64,000 bases of DNA from Sclerurus mexicanus (Eukaryota; Chordata; Aves; Passeriformes; Furnariidae), in assembly GCA_013396755.1 (NCBI GenBank), contig VWZF01005764.1, positions 732,365 to 796,364 of the forward strand, given 5' to 3'. The notes below the pieces were generated by a model. It made no database searches and was not told the DNA's origin. It saw nothing but the letters and a program-made list of their open reading frames with translations. This document shows positions 63,052-64,000 of the stretch, piece by piece. The position numbers and the translations under genes were made by a program. Each line of letters begins with the position of its first letter. Within the stretch, counting starts at the first letter, position 1.

Positions 63052-64000
63052 CAAGGGAGAAAAGATTAATTGATATATTTCCATCCCAAGCCTGGAACAG
63101 TGATTGGTTAAACTGCAGGGAAGTCTAATTAATACTCCAGCTTTCTCTGAACTCCCCAGTGACATGATGAAACATATTTCTCTAGCTTTTTGAGGAGTAA
63201 AAAGAGAGCCCTTGAGAGCTGATGGTGCACAGTGAAGAGGACACCACTGAATTATTGCCAGGGAGTGTCAGATAATGTTTCACAATCATATCTGGCTGAT
63301 TTTCTGATTCCTGGAGTTCTAGGACTGAGTCCTAGACATTGTGCAGTGGCTGGAGAGCCCCTTGCCATGGCAGTGCTGACAGGCATCCTGCCATCCCCCT
63401 GCATTATGTCTCCCAGTTTTGGTCCCCCTGGGACCACCAGCACCAACCTGCTGCTGCCAGGGACAGGTTGGCTGAGTCCCCATCAGTGTTCACACAGACC
63501 CCCTCAGCCCTCTGAAAATGGAAAGTAAATTACCTCCAGTACAGCCTGTGTGTAAGGAAGGCTGATGTGCTGTACCCTGTGGAGCCCGGCTGACCTGACC
63601 TCGTGTCAGAGCCTCACACTGATCACCCACCACCACAGCCCACTGAAAGACCCAGGAAGGTCAAAGCATCTCTAGCCTGTAGCTAAATAAAGGACTAAGC
63701 TTCATGTAAAAAGCCATGCTCTTTGTGTAGCACCTCTCCATCCTAGCTGAGGGACCCAAGTACAGGAGTCAGGGCTGTGGGAAGGGAGTGGGACTCATCC
63801 TACTTTGCTTTTTATCATTTTCATCCTGAAATTAATGACAAAGCTCTGAAGAGGCTTGCATACATGCGGGTCAGGTCAGCCATGACATGTCATAATGTGT
63901 GCCAGGACTACAGAATTTTAGATTATTCCAGCCAGTTTACTCACAAATTTTTCCAGGATCATAAATGCTACTGATAGTCACATTTCATACACCAGTTATA

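Larger units (their letters stand above)
56531..64000. other. Non-coding stretch, no gene recognised
   Basis: Mixed to AT-rich DNA with no CR1 or other transposon that I could identify and no convincing exon. It contains an AT-rich, TAAT-rich block at 57480-57670, a T14 run at 59848-59861 and an A10 run at 63042-63051. Short open frames on both strands show no family signature. I looked for exons of SYNPR, the next gene beyond CADPS in the human order, and did not find them. Confidence 0.5.

Noticed and set aside
40874..64000. Exons of SYNPR, SNTN or THOC7, genes near CADPS in the human order
   Set aside because: No stretch resembling the conserved parts of these proteins was found on either strand by eye. 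A translated search would settle it.
1..64000. tRNA, rRNA, CRISPR arrays, operons or an endogenous retrovirus with LTRs
   Set aside because: No cloverleaf, rRNA signature, regular spacer array, paired LTRs or retroviral gene order was recognised. The sequence is typical vertebrate intron and intergenic DNA.

Overview
The window looks like vertebrate nuclear DNA, most likely from a bird. Two sequence facts support this: a coding exon that matches vertebrate CADPS (CAPS1), and two relics of the CR1 LINE family, which is typical of birds and other sauropsids. The species cannot be read from the window. Almost all of it is non-coding; no rRNA, tRNA, CRISPR array or prokaryotic feature was seen.

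Left half (1-30934): the 5' part of CADPS intron 1, read on the minus strand. It holds microsatellites, homopolymers, two short tandem duplications and a small CpG cluster near 27.6 kb. I saw no CADPS exon 2 and no transposon. The last ~400 bases before the exon turn GC-rich, with GGCAGG-type repeats and a G-quadruplex motif. CADPS exon 1 follows on the minus strand (30935-31087): 51 codons ending in a clean splice donor. It is cut off by a single N at 31088. Beyond the N lies a C-rich minisatellite (31089-31803) instead of the expected N-terminal coding sequence, 5' UTR and promoter, so the assembly is probably broken or joined there.

Right half (31804-64000): outwardly intergenic. On the plus strand, however, it contains a chain of exon-like blocks (33154-33207, 36664-36778, 37297-37395, 40774-40873) with good splice sites. 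All their phases agree and together they read as one hydrophilic, probably helical protein segment. Weaker candidate continuations lie at 47472-47563 and 56291-56530, and an alternative terminal exon at 39823-39864. I do not recognise the protein. It would be transcribed divergently from CADPS, and its 5' end may lie in the damaged region around the N. Two CR1 relics, in opposite orientations, lie at 35645-35880 and 50245-50570.

The genes are not an operon or a system. CADPS acts in priming of dense-core and synaptic vesicles. The plus-strand gene is a prediction from splice signals and phase alone, and is the main candidate for something undescribed here.
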